Below, one piece after another: positions 9,878-19,621 of a stretch of 26,368 bases of DNA. Numbering within the stretch: the first letter of the stretch is position 1; the number at the start of each line of letters is the position of its first letter. The notes under the pieces were generated by a model. The model was not told where the DNA came from. It searched no databases and saw only the letters and a list, made by a program, of their open reading frames with translations. The position numbers were made by a program, and so were the translations under genes. The stretch lies in the NCBI GenBank assembly GCA_003614735.1, contig KZ992612.1:1-26368 (forward strand), in the 5' to 3' direction. This DNA comes from Thamnocephalis sphaerospora. Its lineage: Eukaryota > Zoopagomycota > Zoopagomycetes > Zoopagales > Sigmoideomycetaceae.

Positions 9878-11110
9878 TTAGCGGTAGCGACGCAGCGACA
9901 GGGTGTTGTTGCGGCGCCAGGCAGCGCGACGGCTACCGCCGATGAGCTTGTTGAAGCCGTGGCCCTTGCCGATACCGCGGTTCTTGCGGCCGATGGCGGT
10001 CAGACCGCGAGCCTCACGGTGCTTGTGCACCGAGTTCACGATCCAGTTGATGCGCGGGTCGCGACGGATGGCCTTGTGGCTCGGATCAACAAGGATGACC
10101 TCGAAGTACTTGTAGGTCGAGTCCTCGTTCACCCAGTAGCTGTTCAGCACACGCAGGTTGGGGCAGCGACGACCGACGCGGTTCTCGGCGGTGTAGCGGT
10201 GCGAGTGCTGGTACTTGAGCTCGTTGACACCCATGGAGTGCGGCTTGCCGTAGGTGGCACCCTTCGGCACCGGCCGCTTGCGACCACCGCGGCGGACGCG
10301 GATGCGGTAGATCACATAACCCTGCTTGGCCTACAGTACAGATGGCGGACAGCCGCATCGTCAGCACTCTCGATGCATCAGCTGAGCACAATGGATGGCG
10401 CAATGGGTACCTTGTAGCCAAGACGGCGAGCCTTGTCCGGGCGGGACGGGCGGGTCGCGCGGTGGATGACGTTCAGCTGACTGTCTCATTCCAAGCCGCA
10501 TAGCGGAATGGATAGACACGCACACGCAGAATGCCAGGCATCACGTCGACGCACGCAACCAATCGATCGCCCATAGTGTGCCGGCGAATATAACGCAGCA
10601 TAGTCGACAAAGAAAAGAGGCAGGCGAATCTCGTGTAAGCGACTCATCCATCATATGGTCATTGGCGTATTTGCGCACGCACAGAGCCCGACGCAATCAT
10701 CAGCCCTGTCACTACCGTGCTGACAAACAATGCCAGCACAGCGACGACTGGGCGACGACGCGACAATGCTCGGCGAGACTGCCTAGGACGAATCGCTTCG
10801 CGAGAAGACAGCCATGGCCGAGAAAGGAACGACAGCAGCAGCAGCAGTCTGCCGCAGCAGCAGCAAGAGGCACTCTATACCCAACGGGCAAGATGCAAGA
10901 CTGGCAGCAAGCATAGCACCGCCACAGCCGCTTCCGGTCTCTCCTCACTGATGTGCTTTGCGTGTTGTCCGTTGCGTTCCGGGCGGCGCCAATCCAATAC
11001 AGCGTCACAACTGCTTACCGGTACTCCCAGCAGCGCACGCGCATCAAGAAGCGCAGCACATCGGACTGCTTCTTCTTGTAGAGCTCCTCAATGTACTTGT
11101 AGGCACCCAT
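9878..11110 (-). CDS. RPL15: 60S ribosomal protein L15 (eL15)
   Basis: Minus-strand exons 11110-11019, 10480-10411 and 10330-9878 join to 204 residues, the normal eL15 length. Seen: [17 protein letters not shown] at the N-terminus, then [58 protein letters not shown] and a C-terminal [20 protein letters not shown], all hallmarks of the family. Known: eL15 is an rRNA-binding protein of the large subunit, assembled in the nucleolus and essential for translation. The first intron, at codon 31, is 538 nt, far longer than the other introns here; the second is 80 nt. A long 5'-proximal intron is common in fungal ribosomal protein genes. The exon 2 start was set at 10480 because only that acceptor keeps EYRQLNVIHR in frame. 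Confidence 0.97.
10833..10866. repeat. Interrupted CAG/CTG repeat inside RPL15 intron 1
   Basis: Five CAG units, a short break, then four more on the plus strand (CTG on the gene strand). It lies in the long first intron and is not translated. Confidence 0.85.
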
Positions 11111-11284
11111 GACGTTAATTCAGTCAAACGGCTAGTGGCAATGGCAGCGCGTAGACAGACGCCAGCTGGTTAGCCACAGTAACAACAGCACCAGGGCTGG
11201 AATTCGCGCTTCAGGATTCCAGAACACGGCCACCAACACCCGGCAGCACCCTGCCGCCACGGCACGCGTTCATCCGCACGCATG

Positions 11285-11315
11285 TCCATCCATCCATTCG
11301 TCCATTCATCCATCA
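11285..11315. repeat. CATC/CATT tetranucleotide-like repeat
   Basis: Imperfect CATC and CATT units run in tandem, in the region upstream of RPL15. A second, more regular CATC run lies about 110 bases further right. Confidence 0.8.
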
Positions 11316-11427
11316 GCGCTAATGGATGCATTGACTAGCCAAATGCGCGTCGACGCGACCGCGGAAATCCTCACTGGCCATGTAGCCACCGTCCACGCTC
11401 ATCTGTCTGTCTGCTTGTCCGCTCGCT

Positions 11428-11451
11428 CATTCATCCATCCATCCATCCATC
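11428..11451. repeat. (CATC)n microsatellite
   Basis: Five to six CATC units, near perfect, follow a CTGT-rich stretch. The run is likely variable in length between strains. Confidence 0.85.
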
Positions 11452-12558
11452 TACAGCTGAACCCACTCGCCGCCTAGCCTACGCAGCCGCCGCATCCCGC
11501 AGCGCAAGTGCATCTGCTTACCTTCCGTCGACGGATGAAAGCACGGTCTGGACAGAGGGGGAAAGAGGCGGATCCACGGCGCGGCGTTGCATACGGTGGG
11601 TAATCAAGACGGACCGCATTTGCCAGTTTGCATCGGCAGCCGAATCCCGCTCGAACCAGTCCACTTTTACCACCTGCATTCTCTACATGAGCATCTGTCG
11701 CTGCAAGCATGATCCGGCTGCATAGACCATGCACACCATCCTAGCAGTAGTAGCCAGCGTGCTGCGGCCAGAGTGGCAGATACCGTGCCAGTTGGGCGAA
11801 CCTGGTCTGCCAGCTGCGCACTGTATCGTATTAATGCGCGACCTAGCCTATAGCATGCTGTGCCCGCCGTCTTTCAAACAACGCTGTACCCTAATGCGCC
11901 TGTCCTTGTCAGGGCACACATGCGCTGCCAATGGCACCGGAGGGGGATCCTCTTTCTAGGACGGCCTTGGCTTGAAGCAATGCCCTATCACCTCATGGCA
12001 CCGAGCTTTATTATGCGCACACAACCTGAGCAACCAAGCCGCATGGCAGCGTGGGCAGCCGTCGTACCGGCACACTGGCGCATGCAGGTGAACGGCTGCT
12101 CAGTACTAAGTGCTAGCGTGGAAGCAACCATGTTGTGGCTGCTACTATCACAGCCATGCGGTGCAAACCGTCGACGCTTGCGAAGAAATGGCCGCGCATG
12201 TGACGCGCATCGTGCAACCACCTTTGTGGTGGATGTGCCGCGTGTTCGTGGTGCTATTCGCCCTGCACAGTTGCAGATCTCCACTTGCGTCGGCTGGCAT
12301 GTATTCGCCCTACGATACGGCGATTGTGCACCTGCACATAGCATGGGCGTGCAGAGGCACTCACAGCCATGCCTGTGCGGCCGATGCAGCCACCATGGCA
12401 CGCACGCACTGGCAGGCGCATATCTTTGCCATACTATGTGGCACGGACCAAAAGCCGCGACTGGCCGAGGCCGAGGCACTTTTAGCCGTCCTGTTCGCTG
12501 CAGTTACGCTCGCTTCGTCGACACAAGGAGACGGTGTCGACAAGTCGATGACGCTCTC

Positions 12559-12593
12559 TGTGCGTGTGCGTGCGTGCGTGTGTGTGTGTGTGT
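12559..12593. repeat. (GT)n-rich microsatellite
   Basis: Alternating GT and GC dinucleotides become a pure GT run of about ten units. The run inflates the overlapping open frames into Cys/Val/Arg-rich strings, which argues against those frames being genes. Confidence 0.88.
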
Positions 12594-13484
12594 ACAAGGC
12601 TGCCGCGCAGGCCAGCCAATGCACCAACGAGCGTGCCCTCAGCACGATAGGCACAAGGGGCGCTAGTACTGTGGCGATGGTGGCGCTTTCACAAGCATGT
12701 GTCTATCACACGGAAAAGGCAAGGGTAAATCGAAGGAAGGGCGTTTGGCGACTGCGGCGGCGGTCGCACTAGCAACAAGCCCGCCACCGCATGGTCGACG
12801 CAACGGGAGCACTGAGTGTAGGCGCATGCACTTGCGCGTTTACCCGGCCAGATACGGTAGACAGAACCGCGTCAGCCGACGTTCATATGGACGGCGGCCG
12901 CGCGGAAAGCTGATTCAGCAGCGGTTCAATCTACAAAGGCTGCAAACACGCCTTGAAGTAATATGCCCGACAAGACGCGCGCCGCACGACAGGCGCGGCA
13001 CCAAGGCTTGGCTGGCGCCAGGAAGCGTCCGTGAGCCGGACAAGCCGGCCAGCCGGCCAGTTGGCGACAAGCACATGTGCCGGCAGCCGTGGATGCATGT
13101 ATGAAGCACCTGGATGATACGACGGGGGTCTTGCATAACGATGGCAGGCAAACTCTGTTTGGTCCTTCACATTGGTTCTGCGTGACGCGGGCAAGCATGG
13201 CCGCCTTGCGTCCTTTGCACGCCGTGCCAGCGACCACGGCCGGCAATTTTGTGCTCAATCAGCGCGTCTGCCGAGCCGCGCTAGCAGTGTCCCATGTACG
13301 GAGAACAGACTGGCAATGTTGCACGCGTCGTCGACAGCACCAGCAGCCACGTCGACGACGTGCCCACGCGTGCGCGCGTGCGGTGACCTACCGATACGAC
13401 TGGCTATAGCAGTCGCACGCCTCCCGCCCTGTACACCGTCCGCCTTCGCCCTTGGTAGCTGCCGTCAGCCTTGCACGCGGCTTG

Positions 13485-13491
13485 TATAAAA
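13485..13491 (+). promoter_or_regulatory. TATA box, probable promoter of the BTB gene
   Basis: TATAAAA stands just before a pyrimidine-rich tract (CTCCCTCTCCCTCTCTC near 13541-13557). In fungi a TATA box followed by a CT-rich tract is typical of strong promoters. The start codon is about 1.2 kb away, so a long leader or a leader intron must follow if this is the promoter. Confidence 0.5.
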
Positions 13492-14674
13492 CACGCCGAC
13501 GGTCAGCCGACCACGTCGCTCCGCGGTGCTCTTACCATCTCCCTCTCCCTCTCTCAATCTTGTGCTTGCTTGCTTGTGTCTTCTTCGCCACTATCTTTAT
13601 CTCCGTTTCTCTTGTACTTACACGCTCGCTTCCTCCATTGGTCAACTAGGCTGACCGCCCTGCATCTATTCGTTATCGCGCCTGGCTGCTGATCGTTCGG
13701 TTGCTGTCGCGGCAGCTGTCTGGCCTGCAGTTGCCTTTTGTCCTGCAAGCCATCCTCGCTGCAGTCGTCCAGTCATCCCTGCCGTTCCGCACCAGCATCG
13801 CCATCCCATTGTTTCTTGCGATACCATTGGCGTCGGACCAGTACGCTGGCGCCTTTTCGCCGAGCCTGGTTCTTTCGCTGTGCGTGCGCTCTTGTGTGCC
13901 AACGGGCACCATTGCGACTCCCCACATCGTAGCTGGGAACGGGTGTGCATCGAGCGCGGAACCAACCGCCATCGCCGCCTGTGAGTGGCCATTATCGCGC
14001 GCGCACAACACCACATCATCGACTACTGCTTTTGTCCTGCCGGTCGCTCCATGCGCTCGCGACAATAGCGCACCGTACCGTGCTCTGGTAGCGGTTGCTG
14101 CCCTTCTCCTCCTCTTTCTCCTTGCTTCTCCCAAACCTGTGAATACCACTCTGCCTGCGCTGCTCTGCGTTGCCGTTGCCTCTTGTCAACCGTCAGCCTT
14201 GCCTGCGTGGACGCCTCATCCCACGCTTCTGCCTTCTTTGCCTGCGGGCGGTCATCTTTTGCGCCGCCTTTGCTTGTACGCTGTCGCTCACCTACTTGTT
14301 TGCGCGCGGCGCACCTTGTCGCATTCTAGCTGCTTTTCAATCTTGCCACTGTCTCCACTTGAGTGTGCTACTCTTCCACGCCTGCCATTTGCAATACTGA
14401 CGCCTGAGCCGTACACACCTCAAGTGTGCGCTCCATCTCACCCTCTCACTCTCACACTCTCTGTCTCCTCTCCTCTGCCCTTCTCCTTTTGTCGTGCGCC
14501 TGTACCGACGCGCACACCGGCTTTGTCGCCTCGTGACACACAGCTCTCGGTCACCGTTCAAAGCCAGCGACCCTTTTCCGCGGGTATTGCCAGCTTTGGC
14601 TTATCACTGTCGCCGTCGCCTATTCGCTCGTCACCGCTGCTCTTCATCCCGCCCTCGCACCGTTCTCTGCCATC
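13492..14674 (+). other. Pyrimidine-rich leader/promoter region of the BTB gene
   Basis: About 1.2 kb strongly biased to C and T on the plus strand, with repeated CTCTC and CTTCTCC blocks. The bias removes stop codons and leaves a 325-codon open frame (13701-14678) that runs past the BTB start in another frame; its product is a featureless Leu/Ser/Pro/Ala string. A donor-like CT|GTGAGT at 13981 could open a leader intron. I read this as non-coding leader and promoter. Confidence 0.5.
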
Positions 14675-16195
14675 ATGACCACGCAGCTGAACCGGCGCGA
14701 CTCTCACTACGGCAAGGTCCGCGAGTTCTTCAAAAAGCACTCTGTTGGCGCCAGTGTCGACACCAAGGCTGCGCAGGACGCTGATACGCGCAGCATCGCC
14801 GCTCTGTCGGGCAACGCGCTGCGTGATAACAGCCCGCCCATGTCCCCGACCTCGCTGAGCACCGTTGGCACCCACGTAAACCCGCTGTCCAACACTGTCG
14901 GCGCCGCCATGTCGCAAGCACCTCGCCAGGGCGTCACCACCTGCTGCAACCGCAAGGTGACCGTGCAGGGCACCTACACCCAGCCGGGCATCTCGCACAA
15001 CGTGGGCCGCACCCTCGTCAGCGACCTGTTTGGCTGTGTGCGCCACCCGTGGCGCATGGGACTCAGTATCCGCGAGGACGCTGACCGTACCATCGACTTT
15101 TACATCTGGAACTTCCCGGACCACCAGCAGCCGGCAGGTGACAACGCCAAGGGATCCCAGTTCGGCAACCATGTGCGCACCGCCTCGACCGCCTCGTCGG
15201 CCGCTGCACTGCAGGCCTCGCGTCTGCTGCAGCAACAGCAGCAGCGTGAGCGCGAGATGGCCATGACCTCCAAGGACGTGTACGTGAACGTCTGGCTGCG
15301 CAACACGGCCGGTCGCGTGCTTTACCAGACCAGCCTCAGCGATGTGTTTGAGGCCGAGACCAACTGGTGCTGGGAGGATGTGTGCCGCCTGCCGGAGCTG
15401 ACGGCGGACTCGCGCCTGGCCTCCGACGACACGCTGGTGGTCGATGTGGAGATTGAGTGGCCGGCGGACCAGCGGGTCGTCACGGCGACGCCAGAGTTTG
15501 AGCGCCTTCTCAACGAGGGTCTCCACGCCGACGCGGTGCTGCGCCTGCATGACCGCGACGTGCCAGTGCACCGTGCTCTGTTGTCGGCCCGCAGCAAGTA
15601 CTTTGAAGACCTGTTTGCCGGTGGCTCTGACCGCGACAGCACGCTGCCGAGCGAAGACGACAACACCAGCGTCGTCGCCGTCAGCAGCGCCGTCAACGCG
15701 ACCGTCGGCGCCACAGGTGGCGTCAGCGTCTCGGCCAGCGGCCTGCACGAGTTCACCGTGGACGAGTCGGACGAGTTCTTTGCGCGCGTGCTGCTGCGCT
15801 ATCTGTACACCGGCCATTACGACGAAGGCGACCTGCCCGACCTGTTTGACGAAACGTCTGACGCCGATATGCCCATGGATACCGCGACCGCCTCCTCGCC
15901 TTCGCCGGCCTTTGTGCGGCGACGGGCCATCTTTGCTCTGGCCGACAAGTACCAGGTGGATGGTCTGAAGCGGCGAGTCGCCGACCGCTGGGTCGAAGAG
16001 TTGGCCGTGGACAATGTCATGCAGGTTGTGCGTGTTGCCTACGACTTTGGCGACGAGCGCCTGCAGATGGCATGCATCCGCTTTGTCGTGGCCAACATGC
16101 GTGAAGTCAAGCAGAGCGTCGACTATGTCCAGCTGGTTCTCTGCGGCCAGTACAACGTCTTCCTCGCCAAGCTGATCGATGCCGTTACCGAGTAA
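14675..16195 (+). CDS. BTB/POZ protein with MATH-like N-terminal region
   Basis: A single exon of 506 residues; the ATG follows the pyrimidine-rich leader in the context CCATCATGA. Seen: residues 1-80 are polar and probably disordered; about 84-262 form a beta-rich segment (VTVQGTYTQPG, MGLSIREDADRTIDFYIWNF, VYVNVWLRNTAGRVLYQ) interrupted near 184 by a short Gln run. About 281-420 is a BTB/POZ fold with ADAVLRLHDRDVPVHRALLSARSKYF and RVLLRYLYTGHY, split by a Ser/Val-rich insert of about 30 residues. A helical BACK-like tail begins at ALADKYQVDGLKRR. Known: MATH-BTB proteins recruit substrates to CUL3 ubiquitin ligases. The MATH call rests on arrangement and is tentative; the BTB call is firm. 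Third positions are strongly G/C, more so than in genes A and B, hinting at high expression. Confidence 0.88.
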   Translation: MTTQLNRRDSHYGKVREFFKKHSVGASVDTKAAQDADTRSIAALSGNALRDNSPPMSPTSLSTVGTHVNPLSNTVGAAMSQAPRQGVTTCCNRKVTVQGTYTQPGISHNVGRTLVSDLFGCVRHPWRMGLSIREDADRTIDFYIWNFPDHQQPAGDNAKGSQFGNHVRTASTASSAAALQASRLLQQQQQREREMAMTSKDVYVNVWLRNTAGRVLYQTSLSDVFEAETNWCWEDVCRLPELTADSRLASDDTLVVDVEIEWPADQRVVTATPEFERLLNEGLHADAVLRLHDRDVPVHRALLSARSKYFEDLFAGGSDRDSTLPSEDDNTSVVAVSSAVNATVGATGGVSVSASGLHEFTVDESDEFFARVLLRYLYTGHYDEGDLPDLFDETSDADMPMDTATASSPSPAFVRRRAIFALADKYQVDGLKRRVADRWVEELAVDNVMQVVRVAYDFGDERLQMACIRFVVANMREVKQSVDYVQLVLCGQYNVFLAKLIDAVTE

Positions 16196-17390
16196 TGCAG
16201 CGTCGGCGGCTGGCGTGTATGTATGTAGGAACTTTGTGTATATGCGCGCGTAGTTGGCCATGCGTCGATACTAGATCGGTGCATGTGCCCGCGCTCTCCT
16301 TCGTTGTTGGCTTCCCTTTCGCGAAGCTGACGACCGGCGAATCGCGTATGGCCGTGTGCTTGCCGCCTGCGTGTCGTTCACATGCCGTGCATTTACCCTT
16401 GTATGCATCTCCATGCTCTCCGCAGTGCTGGCGCCATCCATGCAAGCACATTCCTCTTGGCTGGCGTCGCACATGTCTATGCTCTCACCGTCATCTCATT
16501 CGTTCGCCTTCTCCTCCTCCTCTCATCTCGCTCTCTTTGCACGCTTTTTATCGGCTGGTCGGTGCTTCTGCTCCCTGTCCAGCACTGGCCAGTCTCATAC
16601 TGCCACCCCTGTCCCTGACGCCAGCGACGTACTTGTCTGCGATGAGTGCGTACGCTGGCCGTATACTGTCCATTTGCCGGCGACAGCGTGTCGACTGGCT
16701 GCTTGTTTGCCTGTGCATGCGTTGTGGTTGCTATCTGTGCAGGTGCATGTCATGTGTGTTTGGTGAGCTTACGCGCATGAACATGGACTTGCACCGATGC
16801 CCCACGCTGGCTGCCAACCAAATGGCCATCTGCCGCTGCTCTCTGCCTGGCCACCACTGTCCCACCCATGCCTGTCTGTATGCTTGGCAGGTCATGTGCG
16901 TTTCCACGCTGTCTTCTCTCCTCCTCCTTCTCCTTCTCTCCTTCCTTGTCGGTCTCGGTCGTTTCTCACTTCCCAGTCTCCTAGTATTCTGCTGCGCGTT
17001 CCTGCTTATAGCTGAGCCTTTGCGTGCGCGCTGTCGCCAGCACATCACCTTCTTTCATTGTCGCTCGACCACATCCCCTGTTCTCCTCCTCTTCCTCCTC
17101 TGCTGTCCCCGCGGCAGCACTGTCTCCTCCGCTTTAGACGGTGTGTTTAGTGACATTAAAAGAAAAGGACTGCTGTCGCCGACAAGTGTGCGCGCTTTGC
17201 GCTCGCTCTTGCCAGGTGCTCTGGTCTGCATCAACGCACATTGACGATTGGTGGAGCCAAATCAAATGATGACGTGTATGAGCGGAGTGTATTTTCATGT
17301 GTCGTGACACCTCCACACCTCCACACACACACACACACACACAGTAAGCTTCTTCCCAGCCTCCTCCGCCCGTTGGATACACCAAGCGAC
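16196..17390. other. Intergenic region between the BTB and ALDH genes
   Basis: About 1.2 kb, again C/T-rich on the plus strand (blocks near 16504-16560, 16917-16990 and 17080-17110). A 349-codon frame (16195-17244) is open only because of this bias and begins inside the BTB stop codon, so I reject it. The region should hold the 3' end of the BTB gene and the promoter and leader of the aldehyde dehydrogenase. Confidence 0.45.
17322..17343 (+). repeat. (CA)n dinucleotide repeat before the ALDH start
   Basis: Eleven CA units, followed directly by GTAAGC, end 47 bases before the start codon. The last CA plus G could be read as an acceptor, and GTAAGC as a donor, so a leader intron boundary may lie here. 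Confidence 0.95.
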
Positions 17391-19482
17391 ATGAGCACTA
17401 CCATCCCTACCCTCTCCAACTTTGTGGGTGGCCAGTTTGAGGCACCGCGCGCCGGCGTCTATCTAGACAGCTTTAACCCTGCTACAGGTCGTGCTTATGC
17501 ACGTGTGCCAGACTCGGACGCTGACGATGTTAACGCAGCGGTGACTGCTGCGCAAGCGGCTTTTCGCACTTGGTCACGCACGACGCCCGAACAGCGAGCA
17601 ACGCTGCTGGAGCGCGTTGCAGATCTCCTGACCAAGCGACTGGAGGAATTCGCGGCGGCCGAATCGCGTGACCAGGGCAAGCCAGTGGGACTGGCGCGCA
17701 TGGTGGATATTCCGCGTGCCATCCATAACTTTCGCTATTTTGCCGGCCAGTGTCGTAATTGGGGCGCCGAGCATGCACGCCAGTTGCCGGGCAGCACGAA
17801 GAGCGGCACCGGCAGTAGTTCAGGTGCGCTCAGTTATACACATCGCTGGCCGGTTGGTGTGGCCGCTTTGATCAGCCCATGGAATCTGTACGTGACATCT
17901 ATCGTGCTTCCTCGGCATGAAAAGCGGCAGACTAACGATTGCACCGTTGCTGCGGGAAAACAGGCCCCTCTACCTGTTGACCTGGAAGATTGCACCTTGC
18001 TTGGCTGGTAAGTAACAAATAGCAATAGGCATCCTAGCCTTGTGCCATGCTAACGAGTGGTGTGTGTGCAGCCGGTTGCACATGCGTCTGCAAGCCAAGC
18101 GAGATTACGAGCATGACGGCTTATAGTAAGCAGTAGACACGGCAGGGCCTGCCCTCACATGCCTAGATGATCGTTGACGATTCTACTAGTGCTCTGCTCG
18201 GTGCTCAAGGATGCAGGTGTTCCTGATGGCGTGGTAAACATGGTGTTTGGCACTGGTCAGTACCCTGTTCTATAGCTGCTCGAGCTGTATGTTTACCGTT
18301 TGACGTCTTGGATGCAGGCCCACGTACAGGAAGTGCACTAGTCAAGCATCCGCGTGTGCCGCTGGTTTCGTTTACGGGAGGCAAGTACTACTATGCAACA
18401 CTTTTATCCTTGCATATGGGCGCTAACGCATCGACGATGATGATTTAGGCACGGCCACTGGCGAGCGGATCATTAGTGATAGCGCGCGATTCTTCAAAAA
18501 ACTCTCGCTGGAACTAGGTATGTGGATGCTCAAGTTCCAGTTAACAGTATGCTCACCGAATACGCTGTGCATGTTCAGGCGGCAAGAATGCCAACATTGT
18601 CTTTGCCGACTGCGATTTCGATCAGGCCCTTTCTACATCGGTGCGCTCCTCCTTCACCAACCAAGGCGAGGTTTGCCTGTGTGGCTCTCGCATCTTTGTG
18701 CAGCGTGCCATCTACGATCGCTTTGTCGATGCACTGGCACATCAGGCGGGCCAACTCAAGGTGGGAGACCCGCGGGCAGCCGACACCAACCTGGGTGCTC
18801 TAGTTAGCCGAGAACACATGGAAAAGGTGCTGGGCTATATTCAGCTAGCTCGCGAAGAGGGCGGACGCATTCATTGTGGCGGTGAACGACAGAGCATCGA
18901 CATACAGGGCAACGACGGCGGCAACGACGGTTGGTTTGTGCCGCCAACGATCATTACCAAGTAAGAACACCAAATAGCATGCGACAATAACGAGATACTC
19001 ACCTTGACTATCTTGCAGTGTATCGCCAACCGGCCGTGTGATGCAAGAGGAGATCTTTGGTCCAGTACGTAGCAAGCAGAATATGCCTCAAGCGAGCACC
19101 ATACTGACCATGCACGCAGGTGGTCACGGTCACGCCGTTTGATACGGAGGCAGAGGCGATTGGTTTGGCCAATGATGTGCCATACGGTCTATCGGCCACG
19201 GTATGGACAGAGAATGGCAAGCGCCAGCGTCGTGTTGCGGAAGCATTGCATGTAGGCACCGTCTGGGTCAATTGCTGGATGGTGCGCGACCTGCACATGC
19301 CGTTTGGCGGCTGCAAGCAGTCTGGGTAAGCTGCATCGCGCAAGAGTCGCCGATCAAAGTCTGTGCGCTAATCTACACATACACTTTTCATGCTGTGCAT
19401 CATGCTCAGTCTTGGACGCGAAGGCGGTACACACAGCCTGGAATTCTACACCGAAGTCAAGACGGTGTGTCTGAGCGACTAG
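17391..19482 (+). CDS. Aldehyde dehydrogenase, ALDH8A1 / 2-aminomuconate semialdehyde dehydrogenase type
   Basis: Ten exons (17391-17887, 17964-18007, 18072-18125, 18190-18255, 18318-18380, 18449-18517, 18579-18960, 19019-19064, 19120-19325, 19410-19482) give 499 residues, the usual ALDH length. Seen: FVGGQF start; SPWNLPLYLLTWKIAP with the conserved Asn near 164; KPSEIT for the cofactor; SFTGGTATG; catalytic Glu 263 in LELGGKN; catalytic Cys 297 in NQGEVCLCGSRIF; EEIFGPVV; PFGGCKQSGLGREGG. The CLCGSRIF segment and the LYLLTWKIAP stretch match the ALDH8 group, which oxidises 2-aminomuconic semialdehyde with NAD+ in the kynurenine branch of tryptophan breakdown. Intron 5 (18381-18448) has a GC donor. 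No other kynurenine gene lies in the window. A different semialdehyde substrate remains possible. Confidence 0.93.
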
Positions 19483-19621
19483 GTGTGCGTGCTTGCTTGC
19501 TTGCTGTTCATACACTCTGTCACTTTTGCGCATGCTACTGCGTCATAAGATAAACTGCGTGTTTATAGTGATCCACATATACAACCATGCTTTACATGCA
19601 TAGCCATGACTATGGGTAGTA
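19483..19621. other. Short convergent spacer between ALDH and hexokinase
   Basis: Only 139 bases separate the two stop codons, so their 3' untranslated ends probably overlap or abut. Confidence 0.6.

Larger units (their letters stand above)
11111..13484. other. 2.4-kb region with no recognisable gene; RPL15 promoter side
   Basis: This is the upstream side of RPL15 and contains CATC and GT simple repeats. Open frames exist on both strands (for example plus 11860-12666 and 12110-12772, minus 11988-12479), but they overlap one another, are rich in Cys, His and Arg, and show no domain. A minus-strand donor-like GGTAAG at 11524-11519, just after AAGG, could mark a 5'-leader intron of RPL15. I see no tRNA or transposon ends. 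The stretch may hold regulatory sequence, a non-coding RNA, or a fast-evolving gene I cannot detect. Confidence 0.4.

Noticed and set aside
10481-10720. Possible C/D-box snoRNA in RPL15 intron 1 (TGATGA on the minus strand near 10697)
   Set aside because: The base before TGATGA is C rather than a purine and I find no CTGA D-box downstream in the intron.
11860-12772. Overlapping plus-strand frames of 268 and 220 codons and a minus-strand frame of 163 codons
   Set aside because: They compete for the same DNA, are rich in Cys/His/Arg, run through a GT microsatellite, and show no family pattern.
13701-14678. 325-codon plus-strand frame before the BTB gene
   Set aside because: It is open because C/T-rich sequence lacks stops; the product is a low-complexity Leu/Ser/Pro/Ala string, and it overlaps the BTB start in another frame.
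14558-16261. 567-codon open frame antisense to the BTB gene
   Set aside because: It mirrors the G/C-rich codon use of the sense gene, has no recognisable domain, and overlaps the whole of a clearly real gene.
16195-17244. 349-codon plus-strand frame after the BTB gene
   Set aside because: It starts within the BTB stop codon, has no domain, and exists through C/T bias; apparent hydrophobic stretches come from CTC/CTT repeats.
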